Shown here piece after piece: positions 63,688 through 64,000 of a DNA stretch of 64,000 nt; within the stretch, counting starts at the first letter, position 1, and each line of letters starts with the position of its first letter. A model generated the notes under the pieces. The model was not told where the DNA came from. It was given only the letters and a program-made list of their open reading frames with translations, and did not search any database. Made by a program: the position numbers and the translations under genes. This stretch comes from Azoarcus sp. (GTDB lineage: Bacteria; Pseudomonadota; Gammaproteobacteria; Burkholderiales; Rhodocyclaceae), in contig JAUVVG010000016.1 in assembly GCA_030604735.1 (NCBI GenBank), positions 1 through 64,000 of the forward strand, written 5' to 3'.

Positions 63688-64000
63688 TGAAGAAGTGCCG
63701 GATAGTCGCGCTGTTGTCGCAGAAGGGAGGGGCGGGCAAGACCACAGTGACCATGCAACTCGCGGCGGGGCTGGCCAGGCGCGGACTCGAGGTCGGCGTT
63801 GCCGACCTGGATCCTCAGGAAAGCGCCTTGCGCTGGGCCGATTCTGCACCTGAAGATCACCCGTTTCCGGCCAAGGTCGCCGCCTTTGGCGGAGACGCCA
63901 AGGAGATCGCCGCCGCGCTCAAGGCGTTCTCCAAGCCGCTGGACATCTTGCTGCTCGACTGTCCCCCGTCCATCGAGCATTCCCACACCCTGACCGCACT
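63688..64000 (+). CDS. ParA-family ATPase (5' part, cut by window edge)
   Basis: The first 104 residues of a Walker-type partition ATPase. The deviant Walker A motif QKGGAGKTT lies at about 13-21, followed by a DLDPQESALRWAD segment (Walker A-prime Asp) and LLLDCPPSIEHS (Walker B). The region is typical of ParA/MinD-like proteins that act with a ParB or position cell machinery. The rest lies beyond the window, so its exact subgroup cannot be told. Confidence 0.85.

Overview
The window reads as the chromosome of a GC-rich, moderately halophilic or halotolerant gammaproteobacterium. The order rimP-nusA-infB-rbfA-truB-rpsO-pnp, with truB followed directly by rpsO-pnp, is the gammaproteobacterial arrangement. 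A complete ectABC cluster points to salt stress. A cluster of hemerythrins, DUF2249, an NnrS/oxidase-like membrane protein and an FNR/DNR-type box points to a microaerobic or nitric-oxide-exposed lifestyle. I cannot name the genus.

Layout, left to right. (1) 1-3.4 kb: a DASS-type anion transporter and a Cache-domain chemoreceptor with a sigma28-like promoter. (2) 3.4-8.5 kb, minus strand: glycine cleavage operon gcvT-gcvH-gcvP behind a tandem glycine riboswitch. (3) 8.6-15.5 kb: an alpha/beta hydrolase, Rnm-type PHP phosphatase, YciO, M50 protease, trpS, scpA, scpB and rluB. (4) 15.6-24.6 kb: the translation/transcription operon rimP to pnp with promoters, a leader hairpin and terminators.

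(5) 24,786-37,034: a 12.2-kb integrated element in the 3' end of tRNA-His, bounded by 50-bp direct repeats. It carries a tyrosine integrase, an AlpA-like HTH protein, a replication module (DUF1376-like protein, SF2 helicase, Zn-finger/Toprim primase), a Nu1-like small terminase preceded by a lambda-like cos candidate, a collagen-repeat fibre-like protein and many small unknown genes. There is no large terminase, portal, capsid, tail tube or lysis gene, and the genes are intact and tightly coupled, so I read it as a cos-type phage satellite (PICI/P4-like) rather than a decayed prophage. It also contains what looks like a P4-style RNA immunity locus: two direct and one inverted copy of a repeat around a mutually exclusive antiterminator/terminator pair.

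(6) 36.99-40.4 kb: tRNA-Pro, tRNA-Arg and tRNA-His (minus strand) with their promoter, dksA, and ectABC (minus strand). (7) 40.4-47.2 kb: rfbBDAC for dTDP-rhamnose, an ACP/fatty acyl-AMP ligase/PlsC fusion and a small membrane protein. (8) 47.6-51.8 kb: NADP-type gdhA with NtrC-like sites, and a MarR regulator divergent from kynB-kynU. (9) 51.8-60.3 kb: an Ogt-AlkA fusion, a second chemoreceptor, a hemerythrin/PAS-like/CRP fusion regulator, the hemerythrin-DUF2249-membrane protein operon, an MFS transporter and a bacteriohemerythrin. (10) 60.5-64 kb: a BaiN-family flavoprotein, phhB, metY and the start of a ParA-type ATPase cut by the window edge.

Family assignments come from reading motifs and whole-protein resemblance, not from database searches. 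Starts were chosen from Shine-Dalgarno spacing, operon overlaps and family length.
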